From Oscillatoriales cyanobacterium (GTDB lineage Bacteria > Cyanobacteriota > Cyanobacteriia > Cyanobacteriales > Microcoleaceae), in assembly GCA_004292745.1 (NCBI GenBank), contig RDXH01000011.1, positions 1 through 33,445 on the forward strand: DNA of 33,445 nucleotides, in the 5' to 3' direction. The notes below the pieces were generated by a model that was given only the letters and a program-made list of their open reading frames with translations, ran no database searches and was not told where the DNA came from. The position numbers were made by a program, and so were the translations under genes. Below are positions 7,365-15,568 of the stretch, piece by piece (positions within the stretch are counted from its first letter, which is position 1; every line of letters starts with the position of its first letter).

Positions 7365-8054
7365 ATGCAGTCATTCAAACAAGTTGGTTCGCTTTTTTTG
7401 TACCTGTTAGGTGCTATCGGCTATGTAGCTAGTGCAGCGATGATTGTGGGGATTTCAGTCCTGATCAAATTTGTCGCCCTGATGTTGGCAGATAAAATTT
7501 TATATACTATTTTTATTATCGGCGATTTGTTGAGAGGCATCGAAGTTATTGAACTATTAAATATCTTAGTGTTTGCTTTCATCGGCATGGGGTTTGGTTT
7601 GGCTACCAGACTGTTGAAACCTGAATATTGTCGCCAAGTTAGTGCTATTTTGTTGATTTTGATAGTTCCTTTTGTGTTCATGAGTACGCCGATAATTCGC
7701 TACAATTCTTGGCTAGATAAAGTTGAAGAGTCGGAGAACTTATCGCCGGATGAAGCTACGAAAATAACTAACTTATTTTTGAAAAAGCAGATAGGAGTTC
7801 CCGGCTTCTTTGGTTATTATTTATATACAGGTCAGTTTCCAGTGATTCCTACGACTCAATCACAGATGAAAGACCTCGATAGCTTTGAAAAAAAAGTTAA
7901 CTCCCGATTTGTGCAGTTAACAGGTGCTGCGCCCACTATTGTTTCTTGGTCGATGTTGATTTGTTTTTGGCTGATTAGACTATTTTATTTTGCGATCGCA
8001 GTAATTGCCACGATTGCCCACTTTAGGCAAGGCGTGGTGATTGCTAGAAGGTAA
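7365..8054 (+). CDS. Hypothetical multi-pass membrane protein
   Basis: 229 residues with about four membrane segments: roughly 9-40, 62-82, 92-110 and 193-220. Between the third and fourth lies an ~80-residue extramembrane region (starting STPIIRYNSWLDKVEESENL) that is probably outside the cytoplasm given the positive residues at both termini and around 84-91. I do not recognise a family. It converges with the GTPase/DUF697 gene at 8066, leaving only 11 bases between the stops, so the two are not co-transcribed; any functional link is speculation from proximity. Confidence 0.75.
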   Translation: MQSFKQVGSLFLYLLGAIGYVASAAMIVGISVLIKFVALMLADKILYTIFIIGDLLRGIEVIELLNILVFAFIGMGFGLATRLLKPEYCRQVSAILLILIVPFVFMSTPIIRYNSWLDKVEESENLSPDEATKITNLFLKKQIGVPGFFGYYLYTGQFPVIPTTQSQMKDLDSFEKKVNSRFVQLTGAAPTIVSWSMLICFWLIRLFYFAIAVIATIAHFRQGVVIARR

Positions 8055-8065
8055 AAGGTGAATTT

Positions 8066-9517
8066 TTACTTACCAATTTTTAACTCTTGTTGTAGGCGAT
8101 CGACAATTGTATCACGTTCTATGGTACCAAGAATTTCTTGAATTACCGTATCTTGTCCCAAGGGGCCCCAAGTGCAGCCTTTTTCTAAATAAACTTGGGC
8201 TGCGCGACCGACAGCATAGGTTCCGTAAGCTGCTAAACTAGCTTGAGTTACCGCAACTCCTGCAAAAGTAGAAAAGCCAATTTGAGGAGCAGCAATCGCC
8301 GCGCTTTTCCCGAATCCCAACAAAAAACTACTACCTAATTCTCCCAAAAGTACGCCACCGGCACTCGAAAAAATAGTTTGCCAAAGTTTCCCCGCTTCAT
8401 AGCCAGTCATGGGTAAACCGTAAAGTCTGGATAAAGAGCGAATTAAGGCTAAATCAGCGACAGTTGCTCCCATGACATCGAGGAAAGCAATCGGATTTAA
8501 GCCCACAGCCAAAGCTTTATATTTCGCAAATTGCCAGATTAAATCCTCGGCTTCGGTATGTCGCAATTTGAGAATTTGATGGGCAATATTTGCCTCTGCA
8601 TCTCTAGCTTCCATTAAAGCATTGAGAGCGAGGAGCGATCGACCTTCTCGGTTAAGAATCGTGAAAATAGTCTGTTTGAGCTCATCTATCTGCGGCGGCG
8701 GCGACTCCCACTCGTGGGTAATGCTACCATCAGGCCATTCAATGCGCACCTGCATCGGTGCCGGTTCCGCCGCTACCATGACTATTTCTAAGGATTTGGG
8801 ATTATTTTTAGGAGAGTTTGTAGTAGATTTAGGCGAGGGATTGTTGGAGGATAAATTTTCGCTATCAGCTTTATCTGTCACCCCATCGGTGGCAAAATTT
8901 TCGCTATTATTTCCGAGATTTTGCAAACTTTTATAAATAGTTTGCCTATCTAATTCTGGATAGAGGTCTATTTTATTGAAAACTAAAATTAGCGGTTTTT
9001 GAGCTGTTTGTAATTCGCACAGTGCTTGATATTCAGTGCGAGTGATATCACCAGCGACAACAAACAAAATTAAGTCAGCTTGGCGAGAGACTTGTTTCGC
9101 CATGTCGCCCCGCACTTCTCCACCAACTTCATCAATTCCTGGAGTATCAATTAATTCTATTTGCACTTTTTCTGGGTCTTTTGTGCCAGAAATAGCCGGA
9201 ATTGTCCAAGCCACGGAACGCGGCCATTGAGTCACACCGTTGAGAGGGCCTGTTTGCAGAATTTTTTTACCTAAAAGCGCGTTTAAGACGGCTGACTTGC
9301 CACGGCTGACTAAACCAAAGGTAGCAATGCGAATGATATTTTGGTTAAGTTTTTCTGAGGTAGAATTTAAGATATCTAACTGATTTTGTAGCGTAGCTGC
9401 CAATTCTGTATTTGAGTTGTTTTTGCTTGGGCGCAAGTTAGAGTAGCGCGCCAGGGATTGGCGCAAACTGGCGCGGGCAAGGGATAAGCGATGGTCTTGA
9501 ATCGATTTGTCAGCCAT
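8066..9517 (-). CDS. GTPase with C-terminal DUF697 (YcjF-like) membrane domain
   Basis: 483 residues. A helical N-terminal 60 residues precede an Era/dynamin-like G domain: G1 GLVSRGKS (68-75), G3 DTPG (124-127) and G4 NKID (181-184), all intact. A low-complexity Asn/Ser-rich insert follows (about 205-245), then a helical C-terminal region (about 300-465) with several hydrophobic stretches, including LNPIAFLDVMGATVADLALI and a Gly/Ala-rich hairpin (SSAGGVLLGELGSSFLLGFG), which is the DUF697 signature. Proteins of this build are thought to act at membranes as remodelling or stress GTPases; the exact role is unknown. A second GTPase/DUF697 gene lies upstream on the same strand but 526 bases of repeats separate them. 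Confidence 0.85.
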   Translation of the reverse strand: MADKSIQDHRLSLARASLRQSLARYSNLRPSKNNSNTELAATLQNQLDILNSTSEKLNQNIIRIATFGLVSRGKSAVLNALLGKKILQTGPLNGVTQWPRSVAWTIPAISGTKDPEKVQIELIDTPGIDEVGGEVRGDMAKQVSRQADLILFVVAGDITRTEYQALCELQTAQKPLILVFNKIDLYPELDRQTIYKSLQNLGNNSENFATDGVTDKADSENLSSNNPSPKSTTNSPKNNPKSLEIVMVAAEPAPMQVRIEWPDGSITHEWESPPPQIDELKQTIFTILNREGRSLLALNALMEARDAEANIAHQILKLRHTEAEDLIWQFAKYKALAVGLNPIAFLDVMGATVADLALIRSLSRLYGLPMTGYEAGKLWQTIFSSAGGVLLGELGSSFLLGFGKSAAIAAPQIGFSTFAGVAVTQASLAAYGTYAVGRAAQVYLEKGCTWGPLGQDTVIQEILGTIERDTIVDRLQQELKIGK

Positions 9518-9620
9518 TGGCGATCGGCTTTTTTAAGCAAGTATAATAGAGTATCTAACTAGAGATATTCCGATCCATTCTAGTACAAATTTTCATAATT
9601 TGCTAAACTTTAAATTTATT

Positions 9621-9830
9621 CTGCATCAGAATTACTCATTTGTCTCAGATATCTCTCTGTGTTCTCTGCGCCCTCTGTGGTTAACTAATCACAATACAAC
9701 AGTCAACGAGATCATGTCTATAAAAAATATATCAATTCCCATCTGCATCAGAATTACTCATTTGTCTCAGATATCTCTCTGTGTTCTCTGCGCCCTCTGT
9801 GGTTAACTAATCACAATACAAAAGTAAACG
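9621..9830. repeat. Tandem duplication of ~90 bp (122-bp period)
   Basis: CTGCATCAGAATTACTCATT at 9621 recurs at 9743, and identity continues through the CTCTGTGTTCTCTGCGCCCT stretch and GGTTAACTAATCACAATACA, about 85 bases in each copy. The copies are almost identical, so the duplication is recent. The core is the same sequence type as at 23858-24073. Confidence 0.85.
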
Positions 9831-9876
9831 ATATAATCTCTATTGCGCGTTCCACAATCACAAAACCTTTGGGTAT

Positions 9877-9896
9877 AACAGGCCCGAAAGCCTGTT
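9877..9896. repeat. Short REP-like hairpin
   Basis: AACAGGC (9877-9883) and GCCTGTT (9890-9896) form a 7-bp stem with a 6-base loop; no T tract follows, so it is a repeat rather than a terminator. Confidence 0.5.
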
Positions 9897-9922
9897 CCTA
9901 ATAACAGTACAAAATATGACTA

Positions 9923-10033
9923 ATACCAATTTCATCAAGTAGCGCTACATATCTACCCCCCCAACCCCCCCTTGGGTTCGGGGGGGCTAAGAACTACATC
10001 TGTATCTGTAGTAGGACTTTATGAAAATGGTAT
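9923..10033. mobile_element. MITE-like element with G/C-run core
   Basis: ATACCAATTTCATCAAGT (9923-9940) and ACTTTATGAAAATGGTAT (10016-10033) are imperfect 18-bp inverted ends. The interior has a hairpin of C and G runs (around 9955-9986). The 111-bp unit has no coding capacity. ATACCAATTTT and C/G-run hairpins recur at 33240-33445, suggesting a related family. Confidence 0.6.
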
Positions 10034-10043
10034 AATATTGTAC

Positions 10044-11492
10044 TTAATTGAGATCTGAATTAACTGCTGCTGGCTGAGATATTGGCGGTGCAAGACGACT
10101 AGCCATTTGGTTGATGAAAGATTGCAAGAACGAAACTTGCTGATTTTGTTGAAATACCGCTTGCAAAGTTTTAGTCAACTGGTCTATATTGAAACTGCTA
10201 TTTACAGAAGTTTCCAGGTCTCGACTTTGGAAATATTCCACTAAACTGACTCCAGCTATTCTGGTAAAATAGGCTGCACTAATTCCTTGGACTGCACCTC
10301 CGGCGACAAAAGTTACAGCATTGCTTTTGAGCAATCCCGCAATAGTTTGAGTAGACAATTCAACTAATCCCAATTTCAACATTTGGGCGGCCAAAGTTGC
10401 CGCTACTGTCTTAGCTTGGTCTAGGGAAAACTTGTGCTGATAAATAGTGCCGAGATCGATTACAAGTTGGGTACTGATGGCAGTGGTTGCTAACAAGTCT
10501 AGGGCTGCAACGGGATTAGCAAAAACGGCGGCGGCTGCGATATATTGATATTGCTCGATGATGGGCATTGCCCGATCGCGCCTGACTGCATTTAATAAAG
10601 TTTTTGCTTCCTGTTTAACACTTCCAGCGCCCCGCACTGTATTAGCCCACACCAATTGTTGTCTTTCTGCTGTTAAGAGTTCCGTCAGTTTAGCCCTCAA
10701 AGGCTGAATTTGAGTTCCGGGATTTTCCATCCGTTCGCTGATTGTACCATCGGCTTGATGCTGCCGCACTTTCAGGGAATTAGGGTTCGCTGCGATCGCA
10801 ATTATATCTTCTTTCGGCAGTAGGCCGTCCATTTTTTCCTGCAAAGAATGCAAAATTTGGGACTGCTGTGCTGGCAAATATTGGTCTTGTTTGTTCCAAA
10901 CTAGCAAGAAACGTTGACCTGCGAAAACTAGCTGAGATAATACTTGAAATTCCGAATCGGTAATGTCGCCTGCTGTCACAAACAGCACTAAATCATCGCT
11001 GATTTTAGCATCGGTATTGGTGCTACTAAATAGCGGGGTTGTTTCTTGGAAAGTTAGCTTGTGTGGCTGTTGGGATGTCCAGTGAGAATTCAAAACTTGA
11101 ATTAAGGTACTTTTGCCTACTGCTTTGCCGCCAGTCACACTAATTCTCAAATCTGGTCTGTCTAATTCGGCCGTGAGTCGATCGAGCTGTGCTTTAAGCA
11201 TAGCTGGAGATTCGGATATTGGAGCTTCAGAAGCCAGCAAATTAATCGAGCTTTCTGCAGCCCCGATCGCCTTTAAGGCTGCTTCCCTGTTGGCTAGGGC
11301 TTGGGGGAGTGGAAATTCCAGTGTAGGCGATTGTCGCTGCCACCACCAATATCCGGCGCTAGCGGCCACCAAGCCGATGAGTGCCGTTTCGCCCATTTCT
11401 GAAACTGAGTGCTGTAGACTTTCTAACAGCCAGAGTGCTGCTGAGAGTCCGATTCCGCCAATTAAAACCGGTCGCCGCAAGTTAAGTGTCAT
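10044..11492 (-). CDS. Membrane-anchored GTPase/DUF697 protein with degenerate G3
   Basis: 482 residues from ATG 11492, which has a strong GGAAGGG ribosome site; an in-frame ATG 69 bases upstream gives a poorly folded extension and is rejected. Two membrane segments (about 9-25 and 36-51, ending YWWWQRQ) anchor the protein. The G domain has G1 GGKAVGKS (121-128) and G4 NKQD (200-203), but no DxxG (G3) can be found between them; the space is shortened and reads ETTPLFSSTNTDAKISDD. The C-terminal part (about 300-450) is helical and hydrophobic like DUF697. The paralogue at 8066-9517 keeps G3. A GTPase without G3 may bind but not hydrolyse GTP (inference). It is preceded on its strand by pfkA, which has its own terminator. 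Confidence 0.8.
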   Translation of the reverse strand: MTLNLRRPVLIGGIGLSAALWLLESLQHSVSEMGETALIGLVAASAGYWWWQRQSPTLEFPLPQALANREAALKAIGAAESSINLLASEAPISESPAMLKAQLDRLTAELDRPDLRISVTGGKAVGKSTLIQVLNSHWTSQQPHKLTFQETTPLFSSTNTDAKISDDLVLFVTAGDITDSEFQVLSQLVFAGQRFLLVWNKQDQYLPAQQSQILHSLQEKMDGLLPKEDIIAIAANPNSLKVRQHQADGTISERMENPGTQIQPLRAKLTELLTAERQQLVWANTVRGAGSVKQEAKTLLNAVRRDRAMPIIEQYQYIAAAAVFANPVAALDLLATTAISTQLVIDLGTIYQHKFSLDQAKTVAATLAAQMLKLGLVELSTQTIAGLLKSNAVTFVAGGAVQGISAAYFTRIAGVSLVEYFQSRDLETSVNSSFNIDQLTKTLQAVFQQNQQVSFLQSFINQMASRLAPPISQPAAVNSDLN

Positions 11493-11617
11493 TTTTCCCT
11501 TCCTGTGGGTATTCCCGCCAAGCTTAACTTTACCGGGCTTGGCATTCCCCCTATATTCCATCGTACCTCAAGACATTTTGAAATACCCGACGCGATCGCC
11601 GAGTTAAGTTTTTGATT

Positions 11618-11663
11618 AAAAAAAAATCGAGCAACCAGATCAATTAAACAAGTCTGGCTGCTC
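11618..11663 (-). terminator. Rho-independent terminator of pfkA
   Basis: On the minus strand GAGCAGCCAGAC (11663-11652) pairs with ATCTGGTTGCTC (11640-11629), followed by a run of nine T residues (11626-11618). It lies 37 bases after the pfkA stop and before the GTPase gene. Confidence 0.9.
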
Positions 11664-11699
11664 ACTCCTTAATGTGGGAAAATTCCGATGACTGCTTTT

Positions 11700-12782
11700 C
11701 TAGTCTCCGAGGCAAATTTCCAAACCACGGGCTGTTTTCACCAGAGTACCATCGAGCTCTACTGCTCTGTATTTGGCGATCGCATCTTCCAAGGGAACGC
11801 TAACAACTTCCCGTTTTTGCCAAGATACCATGCAATCGTATTTTTCTTCAGCAATTAAATCAACTGCTGCTACTCCAAAAGCCGAAGCAATTAATCTTTC
11901 TAGCGGTGAAGGCGTTCCTCCTCGTTGAATGTGTCCCAAAACAGTAACGCGAGTTTCCGCGCCACTACAGTCAGAAATTTGATCGGCTAAATACTGACCG
12001 ATACCACCCAACCGACTTTGACCTAATCGATTTGTCTGCATCACTAATTCGCCTGCTTCAGTGCGAACTGCCTCAGCTACTACAATTAAACAGTAGTTTT
12101 TTCCCTGTGCTTGGCGTTCTTGAATTTTGGCACAAATTTTGGAAATTGTGTAAGGAATTTCGGGAATCAAAATGATATCAGCGCCCCCAGCGATACCCGC
12201 ACTAATCGCAATATGTCCCGCATCGCGTCCCATGACTTCAATAATCATGACGCGACTGTGACTTGCTGCGGTAAAATGCAAGCGGTCTAGTGCTTCAGTG
12301 GCAATATTAACAGCAGTATCAAACCCGATGGAACGCTCGGTAATGCCGACATCATTATCAATAGTTTTAGGAATAGCAACTAAGTTCAACTTGCCTTGTT
12401 GAGCAATCTTCCTGAGAATAGCTAGACTACCATCGCCACCAATGCCAATTAGGGCATCTAGACCTAGTAGATGATAGCCTTCGATAATATCATCAGAGCG
12501 ATCGCGCAAAGTCCCATCGGACATCGGATATGCAAAAGGATTACCCTGATTAGTCGTCCCTAGCATGGTACCGCCAATAGTCCGCCAATCGTCTACTTTT
12601 TCAATATCCAAAGGAATTGCTTGAGGGGGACGACTCATTAAGCCATTGGTGGCTTGACGAATTCCCATCACCTTCCAATTGTAAGTTGCTGTTGCGCGGT
12701 ACACAACGGCTCGAATCACTGCATTTAAACCTGCACAGTCACCCCCACTGGTAAGGATGCCGATGCACTTTTGTTGTCCCAT
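11700..12782 (-). CDS. pfkA: 6-phosphofructokinase
   Basis: 360 residues; phosphorylates fructose 6-phosphate to the 1,6-bisphosphate in glycolysis. Signatures: GILTSGGDCAGLNAVIRA at the N-terminus, GGDGS at 115-119, PKTIDNDV at 138-145 with catalytic D142, GFDTA at 153-157, MGRDAG at 184-189 (substrate loop), and HIQRGG near 300. The Gly in GGDGS (Asp in PPi-dependent enzymes) argues for ATP as donor, while the Lys of PKTIDND is the mixed signature of the long group III PFKs, so donor choice is a prediction. No allosteric duplication is present. It has its own terminator, and ATG 12782 fits the conserved start. Confidence 0.93.
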   Translation of the reverse strand: MGQQKCIGILTSGGDCAGLNAVIRAVVYRATATYNWKVMGIRQATNGLMSRPPQAIPLDIEKVDDWRTIGGTMLGTTNQGNPFAYPMSDGTLRDRSDDIIEGYHLLGLDALIGIGGDGSLAILRKIAQQGKLNLVAIPKTIDNDVGITERSIGFDTAVNIATEALDRLHFTAASHSRVMIIEVMGRDAGHIAISAGIAGGADIILIPEIPYTISKICAKIQERQAQGKNYCLIVVAEAVRTEAGELVMQTNRLGQSRLGGIGQYLADQISDCSGAETRVTVLGHIQRGGTPSPLERLIASAFGVAAVDLIAEEKYDCMVSWQKREVVSVPLEDAIAKYRAVELDGTLVKTARGLEICLGD

Positions 12783-12855
12783 AGTTGATAATTAGAAGGG
12801 ATAAGGAAGTTAGCCCAAGGACTGCATTATTATCATCTTAGGCTAGAGGTCAATT

Positions 12856-13098
12856 TTACTTGGGATTGAGACGCTTAGAAACTTGGTTAATAATCCCACT
12901 CAGAATAGCGCCTCCCATGAGAATTCCTAGGGCGGGATTAAATACAGGCTGCCAGAGACTGTACCACAGATCGAAACCGAGATTCACACCGGTCGATCTA
13001 CCTAATACTGCGATCGCAAACCAAGCAAAGCTAGCAAAGACAAAAAATACGTCAGCGACTAAAACTATGTTCAGCCAGTTCATAAATTTCTCTTTCAT
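12856..13098 (-). CDS. Small two-helix membrane protein, hypothetical
   Basis: 80 residues from ATG 13098, chosen because AAGGAACTC lies 8-12 bases upstream; an open extension to 13194 has no ribosome site and polar random composition. Membrane helices at about 8-30 (LNIVLVADVFFVFASFAWFA) and 50-68 (FNPALGILMGGAILSGIINQ), separated by a Trp-rich polar loop (DLWYSLWQPV). The C-terminus is positive (SKRLNPK), likely cytoplasmic. I do not know the family. It is divergent from the gene at 13238, sharing a 139-base upstream region. Confidence 0.75.
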   Translation of the reverse strand: MKEKFMNWLNIVLVADVFFVFASFAWFAIAVLGRSTGVNLGFDLWYSLWQPVFNPALGILMGGAILSGIINQVSKRLNPK

Positions 13099-13237
13099 TA
13101 TGTTAGAGTTCCTTGTGAGTATATGTCTGTTAACTTTTGAAAACCGATTTGCCCGCTGGACAGGAGTGATAGCTGCAACTGGCGATCGAATCAAGATAAA
13201 ATATCATTAATTGTTGTCGCACAAAGGCTGTCAAAAT

Positions 13238-13777
13238 ATGGTTCGCTATACACTTCCTCAAAGCCCCGAAACTATTTTAACTGTTAAAGGGAAAGATTCA
13301 GCCAAAGCCCGCGAAGAAGCTATGGATCAGCTTATGCAGCTTATCGACTCTGACAAGCTACCTACAGAGCTCCAAGAAGGATTTGGTCCAAAACAGTTTG
13401 TGGAAGTTAAAGATATGGAAGATGCGACATCTGAAACCGAGGATGCGATTACCGAAGCAATACAGATTTTGAGCAATTTGGCAAGTCTCAAATTGAAAGT
13501 CATGGAATCCCGCGAAGAAGCCCTGAAAATCCGGGCGGCGATCGACATTTTGTTTACAGATGAGGCTGTCAGTGCTGAGGAAATCACCAGTCTCAAAGAC
13601 GGTTTCAAGGTGCTCAAAAACTTCGCCCAAGCTAATGTCCGCTATCGAGAAGCTAGGAGTAAAGCAGAGTCAGCCCGTGCAATTTTAGACGAAGCTTTGC
13701 AATCTCCTGAATCTGAAAACAAAGCCTCAAAATCTGCCAACTTAGATGTCGGCAGGGGTCGCCCGTTATACCCCTAG
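13238..13777 (+). CDS. Hypothetical helical protein whose C-terminus is encoded by an IS end
   Basis: 179 residues from ATG 13238 (AAAGG ribosome site 11 bases upstream); an in-frame TTG at 13211 is rejected. The N-terminus (MVRYTLPQSPETILTVKGKD) is a short beta stretch, then acidic helices; 100-155 is heptad-like and probably a coiled coil. No membrane segment. I recognise the general type as a cyanobacterial hypothetical but cannot name it. The last codons (GRGRPLYP and the stop) lie inside the left-end palindrome of the IS200/IS605 element that follows, so the native C-terminus may have been replaced by the insertion. Confidence 0.7.
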   Translation: MVRYTLPQSPETILTVKGKDSAKAREEAMDQLMQLIDSDKLPTELQEGFGPKQFVEVKDMEDATSETEDAITEAIQILSNLASLKLKVMESREEALKIRAAIDILFTDEAVSAEEITSLKDGFKVLKNFAQANVRYREARSKAESARAILDEALQSPESENKASKSANLDVGRGRPLYP

Positions 13778-13828
13778 GGTTAACGGGTGGGGAATGCCGA
13801 CCCACAAAAAATTGAGCGTAGCGAATCC

Positions 13829-14026
13829 TTATTCTGGAGTTGTCTGTTGTTCAACGTATTTCTTGAGTTGCTCAACAGTTACTCCGCCACAACTAGCTAC
13901 AAAATAAGAACCCGTCCAGAAAACCTGTTTGCTGTAAATTCGATTGAGATAGTCACCGAACTCTTTGCGGATTAGGCGACTAGAAACCGTTTTGAGATTA
14001 GCAATAAACAAGCAATAGAATAGCAA
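13829..14026 (-). pseudogene. tnpA: IS200-type Y1 transposase remnant (C-terminal part)
   Basis: Residues 9 onward match the C-terminal third of the IS200/IS605 TnpA: ANLKTVSSRLIRKEF, then FWTGSYFVASCGGVTVEQLK and KYVEQQ, which contains the catalytic tyrosine. The N-terminal half with the HUH metal site is absent; the first eight codons run straight into the tnpB start region, so an internal deletion removed about 80-90 codons. It should be inactive. Orientation is divergent from tnpB, as in IS605. Confidence 0.9.
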
Positions 14027-14028
14027 TT

Positions 14029-15291
14029 ATGATTTTAACCTACTCCTACCGAATTAAACCCAATGCTGAACAAGAAGCAACCATGCTCCATACATTAGAG
14101 CTGCTGCGCCGGCATTGGAATTATTGTTTGGGGCAAAGGTTAGATTGGCTGCAACGAACTCGTTGTCAGGTTGACCGTTGCAGTATTGTTTCTGAGCCAA
14201 TAGGCGAGATACCTACTACAGTCAACTATTACACCCAGCAATCAGAGCTCAAACATACTAAAGTGCTGTTTCCTGACTACAAAAATATTTGGTCAGAGTC
14301 GCAGCAAGTTAACTTGCAACGGCTAAACAAAGCTTGGGAGCGCTGGTTGTTTCCGGATAAATCTGGCAAACGCGGTGGGCGACCGAAGTTCAAAAAAGCT
14401 GGCGAATTGCGGTCATTTGTTTACCCGCGAGTTAATTGTCTTAAAGCCGGAGCGTACCTCAATAATGGTGTGTTGAAACTGTCAAAGATTGGGGAGATGC
14501 CAGTTGTCTGGCATCGCCCTATCCCCGACGGCTTTATTTTAAAAACTTGCACTATTGTTCGTAAGGCTGATGGCTGGTATTGCTGTATCTCCATGCAGGA
14601 TGACACTGTACCCGAACCATTGCCACTGGAAGAAATAAAAAGCGCTGTTGGTGTTGATGTTGGGTTGAAAGAATTTCTTACCACGTCTGAGGGTGAGACA
14701 GTCCCCATCCAGCAAACCTACCGCAAAACTCAGTCTCACCTGGTACGAGCGCAGCGCAAGTTAGCAAGGTCAAACAAGGGGTCAAATCGCTCTAACAAAC
14801 AGAAAAACAAGCTCGCCAGAATTCATCAACGGATTGGTCGAATCAGGGAAAACTTTCACTACAACACCGCTCACGCTCTCGTCAAAAAGTATGACTTGAT
14901 TGCGGTGGAAGAATTAAACATCAAAGGGCTTGCTCGAACAAGATTGAGCAAATCAATTTTAGATGCAGCTTGGGGAAGGTTTATCACCATATTGGAGGCA
15001 GTGGCGGTCAAACGCGGTGTCCGAGTGGTCAAGGTGAATCCTCACGGCACATCACAAAATTGCTCGAATTGTGGAGCGAAAGTGCCGAAAACTTTGTCCG
15101 TTCGCTTGCATGAATGCCATAAATGTGGACTGCAAATGGATCGGGATGAAAATGCAGCTTTGAATATTTTGAACAGAGCATTAAACGAGGTGGGACTCAT
15201 CTTGTCTGCGCAGGGAGGCTTAGGGGATACCCAGCCTGTGAAGTGTGAAGCTTTTTCAGGTTGGGGCAGCGTACAGCTATCTCTATTCTGA
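14029..15291 (+). CDS. tnpB: TnpB, RNA-guided nuclease of an IS200/IS605 element
   Basis: 420 residues. The N-terminal helix-turn-helix/wedge part runs to about 200 (MILTYSYRIKPNAEQEA), then a split RuvC-like domain: D210 in GVDVGLK, E294 in VEELNIKGL, and D371/D373 in DRDENAALN, with the zinc ribbon C345-C348/C363-C366 (NCSNCG, HECHKCG) between the last two. All catalytic and zinc residues are present, so the nuclease is predicted active. TnpB proteins use an RNA from the element's right end to cut DNA next to a short target motif, promoting element retention. The length is at the upper end of the family. The ATG at 14029 sits directly beside the tnpA remnant's 5' end. The guide RNA would overlap the tnpB 3' end and finish at the right-end hairpin. 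Confidence 0.95.
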   Translation: MILTYSYRIKPNAEQEATMLHTLELLRRHWNYCLGQRLDWLQRTRCQVDRCSIVSEPIGEIPTTVNYYTQQSELKHTKVLFPDYKNIWSESQQVNLQRLNKAWERWLFPDKSGKRGGRPKFKKAGELRSFVYPRVNCLKAGAYLNNGVLKLSKIGEMPVVWHRPIPDGFILKTCTIVRKADGWYCCISMQDDTVPEPLPLEEIKSAVGVDVGLKEFLTTSEGETVPIQQTYRKTQSHLVRAQRKLARSNKGSNRSNKQKNKLARIHQRIGRIRENFHYNTAHALVKKYDLIAVEELNIKGLARTRLSKSILDAAWGRFITILEAVAVKRGVRVVKVNPHGTSQNCSNCGAKVPKTLSVRLHECHKCGLQMDRDENAALNILNRALNEVGLILSAQGGLGDTQPVKCEAFSGWGSVQLSLF

Positions 15292-15528
15292 TTGAGAAGC
15301 CCCCGTTATAATCTTTGATTTAACGGGGGAGAACGTCACATAAGGATTTTAGGTAATCGTCTGGTGTGTCGGCGCTATTCAATCTGCAAATTCCCTCGAA
15401 ATCTCATAAGTAGAAGATCGATGTGAAGAAGTCACCCCCCCCAAGGGGGGAATATCGATGTGAAGAATAGCAAGCCACTAAGCTTTTGAGCGATTTGGAT
15501 ACTGCATTTAATTAGGTGGACTTACTTA

Positions 15529-15558
15529 GTCCTGGACGCAAAAAATCCGGTTTTTTCC
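15529..15558 (-). terminator. ACCGG-type repeat acting as possible ygfZ terminator
   Basis: GTCCTGGACGCAAAAAATCC followed by GGTTTTTT: on the minus strand AAAAAACCGGATTTTTT is a short palindrome with a T tract, 11 bases after the ygfZ stop. Same family as 2795-2875 and 31174-31275. Confidence 0.45.
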
Positions 15559-15568
15559 AAAGACTGTC

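Larger units (their letters stand above)
13748..15335 (+). mobile_element. IS200/IS605-family element with defective tnpA and intact tnpB
   Basis: The left end has a long imperfect palindrome (GTCGGCA at 13748, TGCCGAC at 13795-13801; inner CCCGTTA/TAACGGG at 13762-13787). The right end has CCCCGTTA (15301-15308) pairing with TAACGGGG (15321-15328). The two hairpins share the CCCGTTATA...TTAACGGG sequence, as expected for the subterminal structures recognised by a Y1 transposase. Between them are a divergent tnpA remnant and tnpB. Since tnpA lacks its HUH half, the element needs a transposase in trans. Exact cleavage positions are not fixed. Confidence 0.85.

Noticed and set aside
9600-9806. 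68-residue plus-strand ORF
   Set aside because: It runs across the 122-bp tandem duplication and translates the repeat twice; no protein-like features.
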